Origin: Umezawaea sp036375055
GTDB taxonomy: Bacteria; Actinomycetota; Actinomycetes; Mycobacteriales; Pseudonocardiaceae
NCBI RefSeq assembly: GCF_036375055.1
Contig: NZ_DASUSQ010000084.1
Location: 85,927-149,926, forward strand
Direction: 5' to 3'
Length of the DNA: 64,000 nt
A program made the position numbers and the translations under genes. Each line of letters begins with the position of its first letter. The first letter of the stretch is position 1. Below the pieces are notes generated by a model. The model saw only the letters and a program-made list of their open reading frames with translations. It did no database searches and had not been told where the DNA came from. This document shows positions 41,748 through 51,447 of this stretch, in pieces.

Positions 41748-42365
41748 ATGGAGGACGTGCTGGACAACCTGGCCGCCCTCGTCGCGGCGTCGTTCCTGAT
41801 CGCGCTGTCCCCCGGCCCCGGCACGGCGCTGGTGCTGCGGCAGTCGGTCCGCGGACGCCGCGGCGCGCTGGCCACGGTCGCGGGCATGGAGGTGGCCGTG
41901 GCCTGCTGGGCCGTGGCGGCGGCCCTCGGCGTGTCGGTCCTGCTGACGGCCTCCGAGGTGGCCTTCCACACGCTCAGGATCATCGGCGCGGTCTTCCTGG
42001 TCCACCTGGGCGTGAAGGCCCTGCTGTCGGCCGGCGGGCGCACCCCGCCCACCACCGAGGAGCCGACGACCAGGGCGTTCCGCTCGGGCCTGATCGTCAA
42101 CCTGGCGAACCCCAAGCTCGGCGTCTTCGCGATCTCGTTCCTGCCCCAGTTCGTCCCGGCCGACGGGGCGGGCAAGGGCGTGCTGCTGCTGTTCGCCCTG
42201 GTCTGGGTGCTGGTCGACACGCTCTGGTACCTGGTGGTGGTCAGCGTCCTGCACCGCCTCCGCACGTGGCTGTCCCGGCCGCGGGTGCGCCGCACCCTGG
42301 AGACCGCCTCGGGTGGCGTCCTGGTGGTCCTCGGCGCCAGGCTGGTCCTCACGCCTCGCTGGTGA
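41748..42365 (+). CDS. LysE/RhtB-family amino-acid exporter
   Basis: This 205-residue membrane protein has the family signature IALSPGPGTALVLRQSVRGR near the N-terminus, about six helices, and GLIVNLANPKLGVFAISFLP in the middle. It should export an amino acid or related metabolite; the substrate cannot be told. ATG 41748 has no good ribosome binding site. Its last 17 bases overlap the convergent zinc-ribbon gene. Confidence 0.88.
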   Translation: MEDVLDNLAALVAASFLIALSPGPGTALVLRQSVRGRRGALATVAGMEVAVACWAVAAALGVSVLLTASEVAFHTLRIIGAVFLVHLGVKALLSAGGRTPPTTEEPTTRAFRSGLIVNLANPKLGVFAISFLPQFVPADGAGKGVLLLFALVWVLVDTLWYLVVVSVLHRLRTWLSRPRVRRTLETASGGVLVVLGARLVLTPRW

Positions 42366-43080
42366 CCTGCTCCACCGGTGACGGCGCACGGGGTCCGCGC
42401 GGGTGGTCGAGCCGGACCTGGTGGTCGCCCCTGGCGTCCTCGTCGCGCCGCCAGTAGATCTCCGGCAGCCCCACCAGCCGCTCGTGGGTGGCGCACGCGG
42501 CCAGGTCCTCGTACTGGCCCGCGAGGACCTGCGCCCGCAGCCGCTGCACCTGCCCGGCGGTCGCCAGCTCCCCCACCAGCAGGAACGGGATCAGCAGCCG
42601 CCAGGTGGCCGCGACCACGTCGCGGCTGCGGTGCGGGGCGCGCAGGACGGCGCGGGCGACCCGGAGCGCGTGCTCGGACGGCGTGATGCGGCCCGACGAC
42701 GAGTGGTCCCACGACCACCGGGCGGCCTCGGCCATCGAGCACCGGAGGCAGTCCACCGGCCCGGTGGCGGGCTCGGCGTCGCAGGCGGAGCACCTGACCA
42801 GGGTCATCGCCCAGTCGGTGCACGTCCACGAGTACCGCCCGACCTCGTCCTCCAGGACCAGTTCGGCCAGTTCGCGTTCGCCCGCACCCCCCTCGCTGAG
42901 CTGCTCGGCCGCCAGCAGCGCCTGCCAGTCCGGCAGCCAGACCTGGTCGACCAGTTCCACGCAGAACCGGCACTCGGGGTACCCGCGCCCAGCCAGGTCG
43001 CCGCACGACGGGCACGCCGAAACGGCCGCGGGTCGTTCACCGCGCCGCGCGCCGGGTGGGAACGGCTGGTGATCAGCCAC
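42349..43080 (-). CDS. protein with two zinc-ribbon-like motifs, function unknown
   Basis: This 243-residue protein has an N-terminal CPSCGDLAGRGYPECRFC (C-x2-C ... C-x2-C) and a second set CSACDAEPATGPVDCLRC at about residue 100. Each could bind one zinc ion. The rest is helical with Trp-rich WSWDHSSSGRITPSEHALR and ends in a polar tail. No enzyme motif is seen. GTG 43080 is chosen because the motif starts soon after and upstream residues look non-coding; no ribosome binding site supports it. It overlaps the lysE end by 17 bases and is divergent from thiC. Confidence 0.55.
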   Translation of the reverse strand: MADHQPFPPGARRGERPAAVSACPSCGDLAGRGYPECRFCVELVDQVWLPDWQALLAAEQLSEGGAGERELAELVLEDEVGRYSWTCTDWAMTLVRCSACDAEPATGPVDCLRCSMAEAARWSWDHSSSGRITPSEHALRVARAVLRAPHRSRDVVAATWRLLIPFLLVGELATAGQVQRLRAQVLAGQYEDLAACATHERLVGLPEIYWRRDEDARGDHQVRLDHPRGPRAPSPVEQVTSEA

Positions 43081-43183
43081 GCGGAGAAAGGTACGCGCAA
43101 AAGAGCGCCGGCGCGCCGGCTGATGCCGATCAGTTGTAGCCGGCGCACCGAAACCCTGGCTATGGTCGGTCGGACAACTCAAC

Positions 43184-43288
43184 ACACGCGGGAGCTCGCG
43201 CCGGAAGCGGGCTGAGAGGGTGGTTGTGCCGAGGGGCACGGTGCCACCGACCGCTCGAACCTGACCGGGTAATGCCGGCGTAGGGAGG
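43184..43288 (+). ncRNA. TPP riboswitch of thiC
   Basis: The conserved thi-box pieces are present in order: GCGGGCTGAGAGGG, the variable hairpin, GAACCTGACCGGGTAATGCC and GGCGTAGGGAGG. It ends at the thiC ribosome binding site GGGAGG, consistent with control of translation start by thiamine pyrophosphate. Confidence 0.95.
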
Positions 43289-43295
43289 AAATGTC

Positions 43296-44951
<1,656 letters not shown>

Positions 44952-44952
44952 C

Positions 44953-45777
44953 GTGAACAACGAGACTCCACCGAGGGTCCTCACCATCGCCGGGTCCGAC
45001 TCCGGCGGTGGTGCGGGGCTTCAGGCCGACCTCCGGACGCTGTTCGCCTGCGGCGTGCACGGCACGACCGCGGTCACCGCGATCACCGTGCAGAACTCGC
45101 TCGGCGTCACGGGCTTCGTCGAGATCCCGCCGGAGGTGGTGGCCGCGCAGATCGTCGCGGTGGTCACCGACATCGGGGTGGGCGCGGCGAAGACCGGGAT
45201 GCTCGCAGGCGCCGGGATCATCGAGGCCGTCGCGCAGGCGTGCGACCAGGTCCACATCGGACGCTCGGGCGACGTCCCGTTCGTCGTGGACCCGGTGGCC
45301 GCGTCGATGCACGGCGACCAGCTGCTGACCGACCAGGCGCTGGAGGCGGTGCGGACGCTGCTGTTCCCGAGGGCGACGCTGGTGACGCCGAACCTGGACG
45401 AGGTGCGGCTGATCACCGGCATCGCCGTGGAGAACAGGGCCCAGCAGCGCGACGCCGCGAAGGCCCTGTTCGACCTGGGGCCGCAGTGGGTGCTGGTGAA
45501 GGGCGGGCACATGTGGTCCGACCCGGAGTGCCTCGACCTGCTGTTCGACGGCGAGGACTTCCTCGAACTGCCCGGTCCCCGCTACGACACCAAGCACACG
45601 CACGGCAGCGGCGACACGCTCGCGTCGTCGATCAGCTCCCGGCTCGCGCGCGGCGAGGACGTGCCGACGGCCGTGCGGTTCGGCAAGGACTTCGTGGTCC
45701 GCTCGGTGGCCGCGTCGTACGCGCTGGGTGCCGGGGTCGGGCCCGTGTCACCGCTGTGGAGGCTGGAGCGGCCCTGA
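44953..45777 (+). CDS. thiD: HMP/HMP-phosphate kinase
   Basis: This 274-residue ribokinase-fold enzyme has TIAGSDSGGGAGLQADL at the start, VVDPVAASMHGD, TPNLDEVRLITG and the anion-hole/catalytic HTHGSGDTLASSISS at the end. It makes HMP pyrophosphate. GTG at 44953 lies one base after the thiC stop, so it is read from the same riboswitch-controlled message. Two hairpins follow. Confidence 0.95.
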   Translation: MNNETPPRVLTIAGSDSGGGAGLQADLRTLFACGVHGTTAVTAITVQNSLGVTGFVEIPPEVVAAQIVAVVTDIGVGAAKTGMLAGAGIIEAVAQACDQVHIGRSGDVPFVVDPVAASMHGDQLLTDQALEAVRTLLFPRATLVTPNLDEVRLITGIAVENRAQQRDAAKALFDLGPQWVLVKGGHMWSDPECLDLLFDGEDFLELPGPRYDTKHTHGSGDTLASSISSRLARGEDVPTAVRFGKDFVVRSVAASYALGAGVGPVSPLWRLERP

Positions 45778-45780
45778 CGG

Positions 45781-45859
45781 CGCCGCGGCCGGGACCCGTC
45801 CCGGCCGCGGCGACCGGGCCCGCTCCGGCGGACGGGTCCGGCCCAACCGGAGCGGGCCC
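45781..45859 (+). terminator. double hairpin after thiD
   Basis: Two consecutive perfect stems: 45781-45794 with 45799-45812 (CGCCGCGGCCGGGA), and 45816-45828 with 45847-45859 (GGGCCCGCTCCGG). They start 3 bases after the thiD stop and end 17 bases before the VanZ gene. No T run follows. Confidence 0.75.
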
Positions 45860-45876
45860 CGCGCGTCTCAGCAGAT

Positions 45877-46428
45877 GTGCACCGGTACTCGCAGGACGCC
45901 CACTTCGCCGAGATCATCCTCAAGCAGCCCCTGGTCGTCCTGGCGCTGGTGCTCGGGTGCGCCACGGCGGGCGCGGCGGCCCTGGTCCTGGCGGGGTGGC
46001 GCGGCTGGCGGAGGGTGCCCGCCGTGCTGGCGGGCTGCGGCCTGGCCGTGGCGCTCGCGGTCACGCTCGCGCGGCCGGAGCTGGCGCTGTACTCCCTGTT
46101 CGACCCGATCCACTTCCCCTGCGTGCTGAACGACTTCTCGCTGGCCGACTCGATGGCCAGGCTGAACTTCCTGATGCTCGCGCCGTTCGCGTTCTTCGGC
46201 ACCCTCGCGACCCGGCGGCCGGTGCCGGTGCTGGTGGCGAGCGCCGCGGTCAGCGGCTTCGCGGAGCTGTTCCAGACCGTCACCAGCGTGGGCTCGTGCG
46301 AGGCGCAGGACTTCTACAACAACGTGGTCGGCGCGGCGTGCGCCGTGGCGCTGGCCTGGCTGGTGAACCGGCTGGTCGGCGGCCGGGGCCCCGCTCCCGT
46401 CGCCGGGCACGGGTCCTCGGCGGGCTAG
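45877..46428 (+). CDS. VanZ-like membrane protein
   Basis: This 183-residue protein has about five hydrophobic helices and the VanZ-type pattern LNFLMLAPFAFFGTL, AVSGFAELFQTV and QDFYNNVVGAACAVAL. VanZ gives low-level teicoplanin resistance in enterococci; the role here is unknown. The GTG at 45877 has little ribosome-binding support. It sits inside the thiamine gene region without an obvious link, and its end overlaps the convergent MarR gene by 4 bases. Confidence 0.8.
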   Translation: MHRYSQDAHFAEIILKQPLVVLALVLGCATAGAAALVLAGWRGWRRVPAVLAGCGLAVALAVTLARPELALYSLFDPIHFPCVLNDFSLADSMARLNFLMLAPFAFFGTLATRRPVPVLVASAAVSGFAELFQTVTSVGSCEAQDFYNNVVGAACAVALAWLVNRLVGGRGPAPVAGHGSSAG

Positions 46429-46868
46429 CGGTTCTCCTCCGCCACGATCTCCTCCAGCGCACCCAGCGCGGCGATCAGCGCGGCCTGGTGCTCCGGCGAC
46501 AGCATCTCCATCCGGCGGCGCAGCTCCGTCATCCTGGCCGACCGGACCCCGGACACCATCTCCTCGCCCTCGGGCGTGGGGGTGGCCAGCCAGGCCCGCC
46601 CGTCCTGCGGGTCGGGCTCGCGCCGCACGTACCCGGCCTCCACGAGCGCCGCGACGATCCGCGACAGCGTGGGCGGGGCGACGCCCTCCTTCTGAGCCAG
46701 GTCGCCCAGCCGCATCGGACCGCAGCGGGCCAGCGTGGCGAGCGCGGACACCGCACCGGGGCCCAGGCCGGGCGAGCCCGTGCGGCGCAGCAGTCTGGAC
46801 AACCTGCCGATGGTGAGGAAGAGGCGCGCGGTGGCGTCTTCGACCTCATCGGCCTTCGGGGCCGTCAC
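46425..46868 (-). CDS. MarR-family transcriptional regulator
   Basis: This 147-residue winged-helix regulator has MRLGDLAQKEGVAPPTLSRI (recognition helix), LVEAGYVRREPDPQDGRAWL (wing) and long dimer helices at both ends. GTG 46868 is fixed by GGAGGACATGCC just upstream. Its effector and targets are unknown; the neighbouring VanZ gene is a possible target. Confidence 0.9.
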   Translation of the reverse strand: MTAPKADEVEDATARLFLTIGRLSRLLRRTGSPGLGPGAVSALATLARCGPMRLGDLAQKEGVAPPTLSRIVAALVEAGYVRREPDPQDGRAWLATPTPEGEEMVSGVRSARMTELRRRMEMLSPEHQAALIAALGALEEIVAEENR

Positions 46869-46948
46869 GGCATGTCCTCCTCGGTGCGGCGTGGTGGAAG
46901 CGTTCAGCATCCATCATGCCGCTTCCGCCCACCAACCCCGGCGGGTGA

Positions 46949-47710
46949 TCAGCCGTCGACCGCCGGGCTGGACGCCTGCGCCCAGAACCGCTGCGGGATC
47001 CGACCCGCCAACCGGGCCAGCCTGCCGCCTTCCACACCCGCGCGCATGGCCGCCGCCATCCGCTCCGGGTCGCGGGCCCTGGTCACGGCCGTGGCCAAGA
47101 GCACAGCCGAGCACCCCAGTTCCATCGCCAGGGCCGCGTCCGACGCGGTGCCCACACCCGCGTCCAGGACGACCGGCACCGTCGCGCGGGACACGATCAG
47201 CTCGATGTTGTGCGGGTTGCGGATGCCCAGCCCCGTCCCGATCGGCGAGCCGAGCGGCATGACGGTGGCGCAGCCGACGTCCTGGAGGCGCTGGGCCAGC
47301 ACGGGGTCGTCGTTGGTGTAGGGCAGGACCACGAAACCGTCGTCCACCAACGCCTCGGCGGCGGCCAGCAGCTCGAACGGGTCCGGCAGCAGGGTCTTCT
47401 CGTCCGCCACGACCTCCAGCTTCACCCAGTTCGTCTCCAGCGCCTCCCGCGCGAGCCTGGCCGTCAGCACGGCCTCCGCCGCGCCCCGGCAGCCCGCGGT
47501 GTTGGGCAGTGTCGCGATCCCCAGCCGCCGCAGCAGCTCCAGCACACCGGTGCCGCCACCGGCGTCCATCCGGCGCATCGCGACGGTGGTCAGCTCGGTG
47601 CCCGACGCGACGAGCGCGCGCTCCAGCACGGACAGGTTCGCCGCGCCCCCGGTCCCCATGACGAGCCGGGACCCGAACTCCCGGCCTGCGATGATCAGCG
47701 GGTCGTCCAC
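46949..47710 (-). CDS. thiG: thiazole synthase
   Basis: This 253-residue TIM-barrel enzyme starts DDPLIIAGREFGSRLVMGTG and has the Schiff-base lysine in NWVKLEVVAD and phosphate loops VLPYTNDDP and DAGVGTASDAALA. It builds the thiazole phosphate from deoxyxylulose phosphate, dehydroglycine from ThiO and sulfur from ThiS. GTG 47710 lies one base from the thiS stop. Confidence 0.96.
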   Translation of the reverse strand: MDDPLIIAGREFGSRLVMGTGGAANLSVLERALVASGTELTTVAMRRMDAGGGTGVLELLRRLGIATLPNTAGCRGAAEAVLTARLAREALETNWVKLEVVADEKTLLPDPFELLAAAEALVDDGFVVLPYTNDDPVLAQRLQDVGCATVMPLGSPIGTGLGIRNPHNIELIVSRATVPVVLDAGVGTASDAALAMELGCSAVLLATAVTRARDPERMAAAMRAGVEGGRLARLAGRIPQRFWAQASSPAVDG

Positions 47711-47711
47711 G

Positions 47712-47912
47712 TCATCCTCCCTGGACAGCGGTGAGCACCTCGACCGTGCCGCCCTCGGGCACGACCGTCCGCCGCCACTCCGCCCGCGGCACGACCTCGC
47801 CGTCCACGGCGACCGCGACCCCCTTCTCGGGGGCGCCGAGCAGCTCCAGCACAGCCCCGACGGTCGCCCCGTCCGGCAGGTCGCGCAGTTCGCCGTTGAC
47901 CCGAGCCTTCAC
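47712..47912 (-). CDS. thiS: sulfur carrier protein ThiS
   Basis: This 66-residue ubiquitin-fold protein starts VKARVNGELRDLPDGATV and ends in the essential Gly-Gly (TAVQGG), which is thiocarboxylated to donate sulfur to ThiG. GTG 47912 follows AAGGAGGAACCCG and overlaps the thiO stop (GTGA). The WRRTVV segment and overall length are normal. Confidence 0.94.
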   Translation of the reverse strand: MKARVNGELRDLPDGATVGAVLELLGAPEKGVAVAVDGEVVPRAEWRRTVVPEGGTVEVLTAVQGG

Positions 47913-48931
47913 CGGGTTCCTCCTTCGCGCAGCAGGTCCAGCACCTTCTCGGCGGTCACCGGGGCGAGCAGCAGCCCGTTGCGGTGGTGGCCGGTCGCGG
48001 CCAGCACACCGGGTTCCAGCCACCCGATCACCGGCATGTTGTCCGGGCTGCCCGCGCGGAACCCCGCGGCGGACTCGACCAGCTCGTACTCGGCGATGCC
48101 GGGCAGCACGACCTCCGCGTCGCGCAGCAGGTCGCGCACCCCGCCGACGGTGACGGCCGGGTCGAACCCCGCCTCGTACTGGGTCGCGCCCACGACGAGG
48201 CCGTTCTCCTTCGGCACCAGGTAGACCGGGCGGCCCTCGACGTGCGCGCGCACGGTCCTCGTCGGTGGCGGCAGCGCTCCGCGCCGGGCGGCGAGCCGCA
48301 GGATCTCGCCCTTCACCGGGCGGATCACCGGTGCCAGCGCGGGGTGCAGGTCGCCGCTCCACGCGCCGGCCGCGATCACCACCACATCGCCATCCACAGT
48401 GGACAGCGAGGCTCGGCGCGGCTCGACCTCGACCCCTTCGGCGGCGCACGCCCCGCGCAGCGCGGCCAGCAGCGCCCGGTTGTCCAGCGCGAGGTCCCCC
48501 GGCACGGACAGCCCGCCGCGCACCCTCGGCCCCAGACCGGGTTCCAGCGCGCGCAGCTCGCGGCCGGTCAGCCGGTCGGCCTCCCGACCGAGGCCGCGGA
48601 GGTGCTCGCCGAGCACGTCCAGCACGCCCACGTCCGCGGAATCCAGTGCCACGGCGAGCGTTCCCTCCGTGCGCAGCCCCACGTCGCCCAGCTCGCGCGC
48701 GAACTCCGGCCACAGCGCCAACGACCGGGAGCCCAGTTCCAGCAGGTCCTCCTCGCCGGGCCACGACTCCGTGACCGGCGCCAGCATCCCGCCCGCGACC
48801 CACGAGCCCGCGGCGCGGCACCCGTCGTCGAAGACCGTGACGGCACAACCGCTCGCGGCCACCCGCCAGGCGACGGACAGGCCGATGACACCGCCACCGA
48901 GGACGGACACCCGTGGAACCAAGGCACTCAC
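47909..48931 (-). CDS. thiO: glycine oxidase ThiO
   Basis: This 340-residue FAD amine oxidase has the dinucleotide motif VLGGGVIGLSVAWR at the N-terminus. GGMLAPVTES, VVIAAGAWSGDL, PVKGEILRL and ATGHHRNGLLLAP complete the D-amino-acid/glycine oxidase pattern. It makes dehydroglycine for thiazole synthesis. GTG 48931 directly follows the second TPP riboswitch (CAGGGAGC). It heads the thiO-thiS-thiG operon. Confidence 0.93.
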   Translation of the reverse strand: MSALVPRVSVLGGGVIGLSVAWRVAASGCAVTVFDDGCRAAGSWVAGGMLAPVTESWPGEEDLLELGSRSLALWPEFARELGDVGLRTEGTLAVALDSADVGVLDVLGEHLRGLGREADRLTGRELRALEPGLGPRVRGGLSVPGDLALDNRALLAALRGACAAEGVEVEPRRASLSTVDGDVVVIAAGAWSGDLHPALAPVIRPVKGEILRLAARRGALPPPTRTVRAHVEGRPVYLVPKENGLVVGATQYEAGFDPAVTVGGVRDLLRDAEVVLPGIAEYELVESAAGFRAGSPDNMPVIGWLEPGVLAATGHHRNGLLLAPVTAEKVLDLLREGGTR

Positions 48932-48932
48932 G

Positions 48933-49023
48933 CTCCCTGCGCCGGCATGACCCGGATCAGGTTCGACGGTCGGAGCGCACCACGCTCCCTCTCAGCCCGG
49001 TACATCCCAGGCTCCCGTGCGGA
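48933..49023 (-). ncRNA. TPP riboswitch of thiO-thiS-thiG
   Basis: On the minus strand: GGGAGCCTGGGATG, CGGGCTGAGAGGGAGC, GTCGAACCTGATCCGGGTCA and GCCGGCGCAGGGAGC, the TPP aptamer parts in order. It ends at the ribosome binding site of thiO. The divergent thiE begins 50 bases beyond its 5' end. Confidence 0.94.
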
Positions 49024-49059
49024 CCGCCTCCACCGTAGCGCACGAATCGTTGCCGCGGT

Positions 49060-49072
49060 TAACGTCCTGACC
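49060..49072 (+). promoter_or_regulatory. -10 element of a probable leaderless thiE message
   Basis: TAACGT (49060-49065) stands 7 bases before the thiE GTG; no ribosome binding site is visible. Confidence 0.45.
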
Positions 49073-49726
49073 GTGCCAGGACTCGACGGACCCCAGATCA
49101 GGCAGCGGCTCGCCGCCGCGAAGCTCTACCTCTGCACCGACGCGCGGACCGACCGGGGCGACCTCGCCGCCTTCGCCGACGCCGCGCTCGCGGGCGGCGT
49201 GGACGTCGTCCAGCTGCGCGACAAGGGCCTGGAGGCCAAGCAGGAGATCGCCGCGCTGGAGGTGCTCGCCGAGGCGTGCGCGCGGCACGGCGCCCTGCTG
49301 TCGGTCAACGACCGGGCGGACGTGGCGGCGGCGGTCGACGCGGACGTGCTGCACCTCGGGCAGGACGACCTGCCGGTCCGCGCGGCGCGGAGGCTGCTCG
49401 GCGACGGCGTGGCGATCGGGAGGTCGACGCACGACGCGGAGCAGGTGCGGGCGGCGGCCGTCGAACCCGGCGTCGACTACTTCTGCACCGGTCCGTGCTG
49501 GCCGACGCCGACCAAGCCCGGCCGCCCGGCGCCGGGACTGGACCTCGTGCGGGCGACCGCCGCGGACCTGCCGGAGCGCCCGTGGTTCGCGATCGGCGGG
49601 ATCGACCCGGCCAACGTGGGCGAGGTGCTCGACGCGGGCGCGACGCGGATCGTCGTCGTCCGGGCGATCACGGCGGCCGACGACCCGGAGGCGGCGGCCC
49701 GAGCGCTGCGGTCCCGGCTCGGCTGA
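49073..49726 (+). CDS. thiE: thiamine-phosphate synthase
   Basis: This 217-residue enzyme has AKLYLCTDARTDRGDL, VDVVQLRDKGLEAKQE, LLSVNDRADVAAAV, VLHLGQDDLPV, GRSTHD and FAIGGIDPANV, the ThiE barrel with pyrophosphate and magnesium contacts. It joins HMP-PP and thiazole phosphate into thiamine phosphate. It is divergent from thiO, outside both riboswitches, so its control may differ from the rest of the pathway. A terminator follows. Confidence 0.95.
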   Translation: MPGLDGPQIRQRLAAAKLYLCTDARTDRGDLAAFADAALAGGVDVVQLRDKGLEAKQEIAALEVLAEACARHGALLSVNDRADVAAAVDADVLHLGQDDLPVRAARRLLGDGVAIGRSTHDAEQVRAAAVEPGVDYFCTGPCWPTPTKPGRPAPGLDLVRATAADLPERPWFAIGGIDPANVGEVLDAGATRIVVVRAITAADDPEAAARALRSRLG

Positions 49727-49743
49727 GGGCGGGCGCCGACGTG

Positions 49744-49790
49744 GAAACGCCCCCCGTCCCGGCGCAGGGAGCCGGAGCGGGGGGCGTTTC
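49744..49790. terminator. terminator between thiE and protease genes
   Basis: Perfect 13-bp arms (GAAACGCCCCCCG at 49744-49756, complement at 49778-49790) with a 21-base loop, between convergent genes. Confidence 0.75.
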
Positions 49791-49840
49791 AGCGGGGTCG
49801 ACGTCGAGGGGGCAGGGAGTCGGTTCGACGTCGGGAGCGG

Positions 49841-51004
49841 TCAGCCCCTGGTGAGGCTCAACCCGTAGGCCGACAGGATCTCGCCGACCGGCTGGAAGTA
49901 GGTCGTGCCGCCGGAGGAGCAGTTGCCCGAACCGCCGGAGGTCACGCCCTGGGCCTGGCTGAAGTTGGTGCCCGCGACCCACGAGCCGCCGGAGTCACCG
50001 GGCTCCGCGCAGGCGTTGGTCCTGGTCAGGCCCGACACCGTGCCCTGCGGGTAGTTCACGGTCGCGTTCTTCTGCTGCACCGTGCCGCAGCGCCAGCCGG
50101 TCGTGGAACCCGAGCGGCAGATCGACGCGCCGACGGCGGCGGACGTGGAGCCCGTCACGGTGACGTTCGAGCCGTTGTAGCGGTTGACCCACGGGCGGGA
50201 GGTCCAGTTGCTGTTCGTCGCGACCCAGGCGTAGTCGTTGCCGGGGAACGACGAGCCGCGGAACGTGCCCTGGGCGACCCGGTTGAAGCCGGTGGTGGCG
50301 TTGCCAACGCGACCGCAGTGGCCCGCGGTCACGAAGCCGCCGGACACCGCGAAGCCGACCGAGCAGCGACCGCCGCCGATGTAGTACGCGTCACCGCCGC
50401 GCGTGTCGTAGAGCGGCGTGGGCGTGTCCGTGGTCTCCGCGACGGTGACCGCGGGGCTGATGCCGCGGGCCGTGGCCAGGAAGGCCTCGGCCGCCGCGTC
50501 CCGCTTGTCGCGGTTGACCTCGACGACCACCGTGTTCGACGCGTCGTCGACGCGCCAGCTCGTGATCGAGGCCGGTGCCGACAGCGTGTCGAGCGCGGCC
50601 TTGGTGCCCGCGAGCTGCTGCTGCGAGAACCGGACCACGCGGACGTCCGCGCCGAGGGCGCGGGCGGTGTCGGACTTGGCGGAGTCGGTCGTGCCGACGG
50701 TGAGCTTGCCCGACACCGAGTCGATCCAGGCGCCCGCGAACTGGTCGCCCAGGGCGTCCTTCACCTTGGTTTCGAGCTGTCCCGAATTGGCGTCGTTGGC
50801 CAGTCGGGTGCGTGCCTGGTCGGCGTTCAGGCCGAGGTCCCGCTGGACCGCTTGGAGCAACTCGGGCGAGTAGCTCTCCGTGTCGGCGGGACTTGCCACG
50901 TTCACCGCAGCGGGACCGGCGATGGCCGGTACGCTGAGGGCAATCGCCGCGCCGGCTGCCAGCAGGGCAACTCCGGTCAGGCGGGCCGCACTCGTGCGGA
51001 TCAT
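49841..51004 (-). CDS. secreted streptogrisin-like serine protease (S1E)
   Basis: This 387-residue preproenzyme has a signal peptide (RTSAARLTGVALLAAGAAIA, cleavage after AIAG). A pro-region of about 160 residues follows, of the alpha-lytic protease prodomain type. The mature domain begins near YDTRGGDAYYIGGG. The catalytic triad is visible: His in TAGHCG, Asp in GNDYAWV, Ser in EPGDSGGSW. Cys pairs (GRCSVGF/GHC, ICR/WRC, NAC/GNC) support an extracellular fold. It is a typical secreted actinomycete protease, folding through its pro-part. ATG 51004; AGGGAGAC lies upstream. Confidence 0.93.
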   Translation of the reverse strand: MIRTSAARLTGVALLAAGAAIALSVPAIAGPAAVNVASPADTESYSPELLQAVQRDLGLNADQARTRLANDANSGQLETKVKDALGDQFAGAWIDSVSGKLTVGTTDSAKSDTARALGADVRVVRFSQQQLAGTKAALDTLSAPASITSWRVDDASNTVVVEVNRDKRDAAAEAFLATARGISPAVTVAETTDTPTPLYDTRGGDAYYIGGGRCSVGFAVSGGFVTAGHCGRVGNATTGFNRVAQGTFRGSSFPGNDYAWVATNSNWTSRPWVNRYNGSNVTVTGSTSAAVGASICRSGSTTGWRCGTVQQKNATVNYPQGTVSGLTRTNACAEPGDSGGSWVAGTNFSQAQGVTSGGSGNCSSGGTTYFQPVGEILSAYGLSLTRG

Positions 51005-51429
51005 TAGACGTCTCCCTCATCTTCGGGTGCAGGGAACCCGTGAGCTGGTTGCAGGGACCGCTCACGGGGGCCTTTAGGGGGACGGGTGGTGGGGCGGCGG
51101 CAGGGGTCGCCCCACCCTCCTCCTACTTCTTCCATCCCGTCCTCGGTGCCAAGCCCGATCGGATGAGGGTCGAGAACAGACCTCGGAAAGCCTCGGAGTG
51201 ACGCGTTCGCGCGGGGTCTCCACGGTTCGCACAGCCCTCCTCCCGGTCGTCTACTGACCGGTAATCACCCGATCGAGCGACGTTATCAGCCTGTGACCTA
51301 TGACGGTCGCGGCCATCTGAGGGCGAAGTGTGTCACAGCTCACGACCGTTCAACTCCGGTGCGTAGCCCTTGACTGTTAACTCTTACTCAAAGTAATGAA
51401 ACGATCACCGGATCGGGAATGTTGCCAGT
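51005..51429. other. long upstream region of the secreted protease gene
   Basis: About 425 bases, AT-richer than average in its distal half, probably carrying the protease promoter and regulatory sites. A possible leader hairpin pairs 51088-51096 with 51108-51116 (GGTGGGGCG). No gene was recognised. Confidence 0.5.
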
Positions 51430-51447
51430 TGATCACTGCGGTGATCA
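51430..51447. terminator. small palindrome at the end of the Thr/Pro-rich membrane protein gene
   Basis: TGATCAC-TGCG-GTGATCA covers the stop codon of the minus-strand gene. The stem is short (7 bp) and no T run follows, so it is only a weak terminator candidate. Confidence 0.35.
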
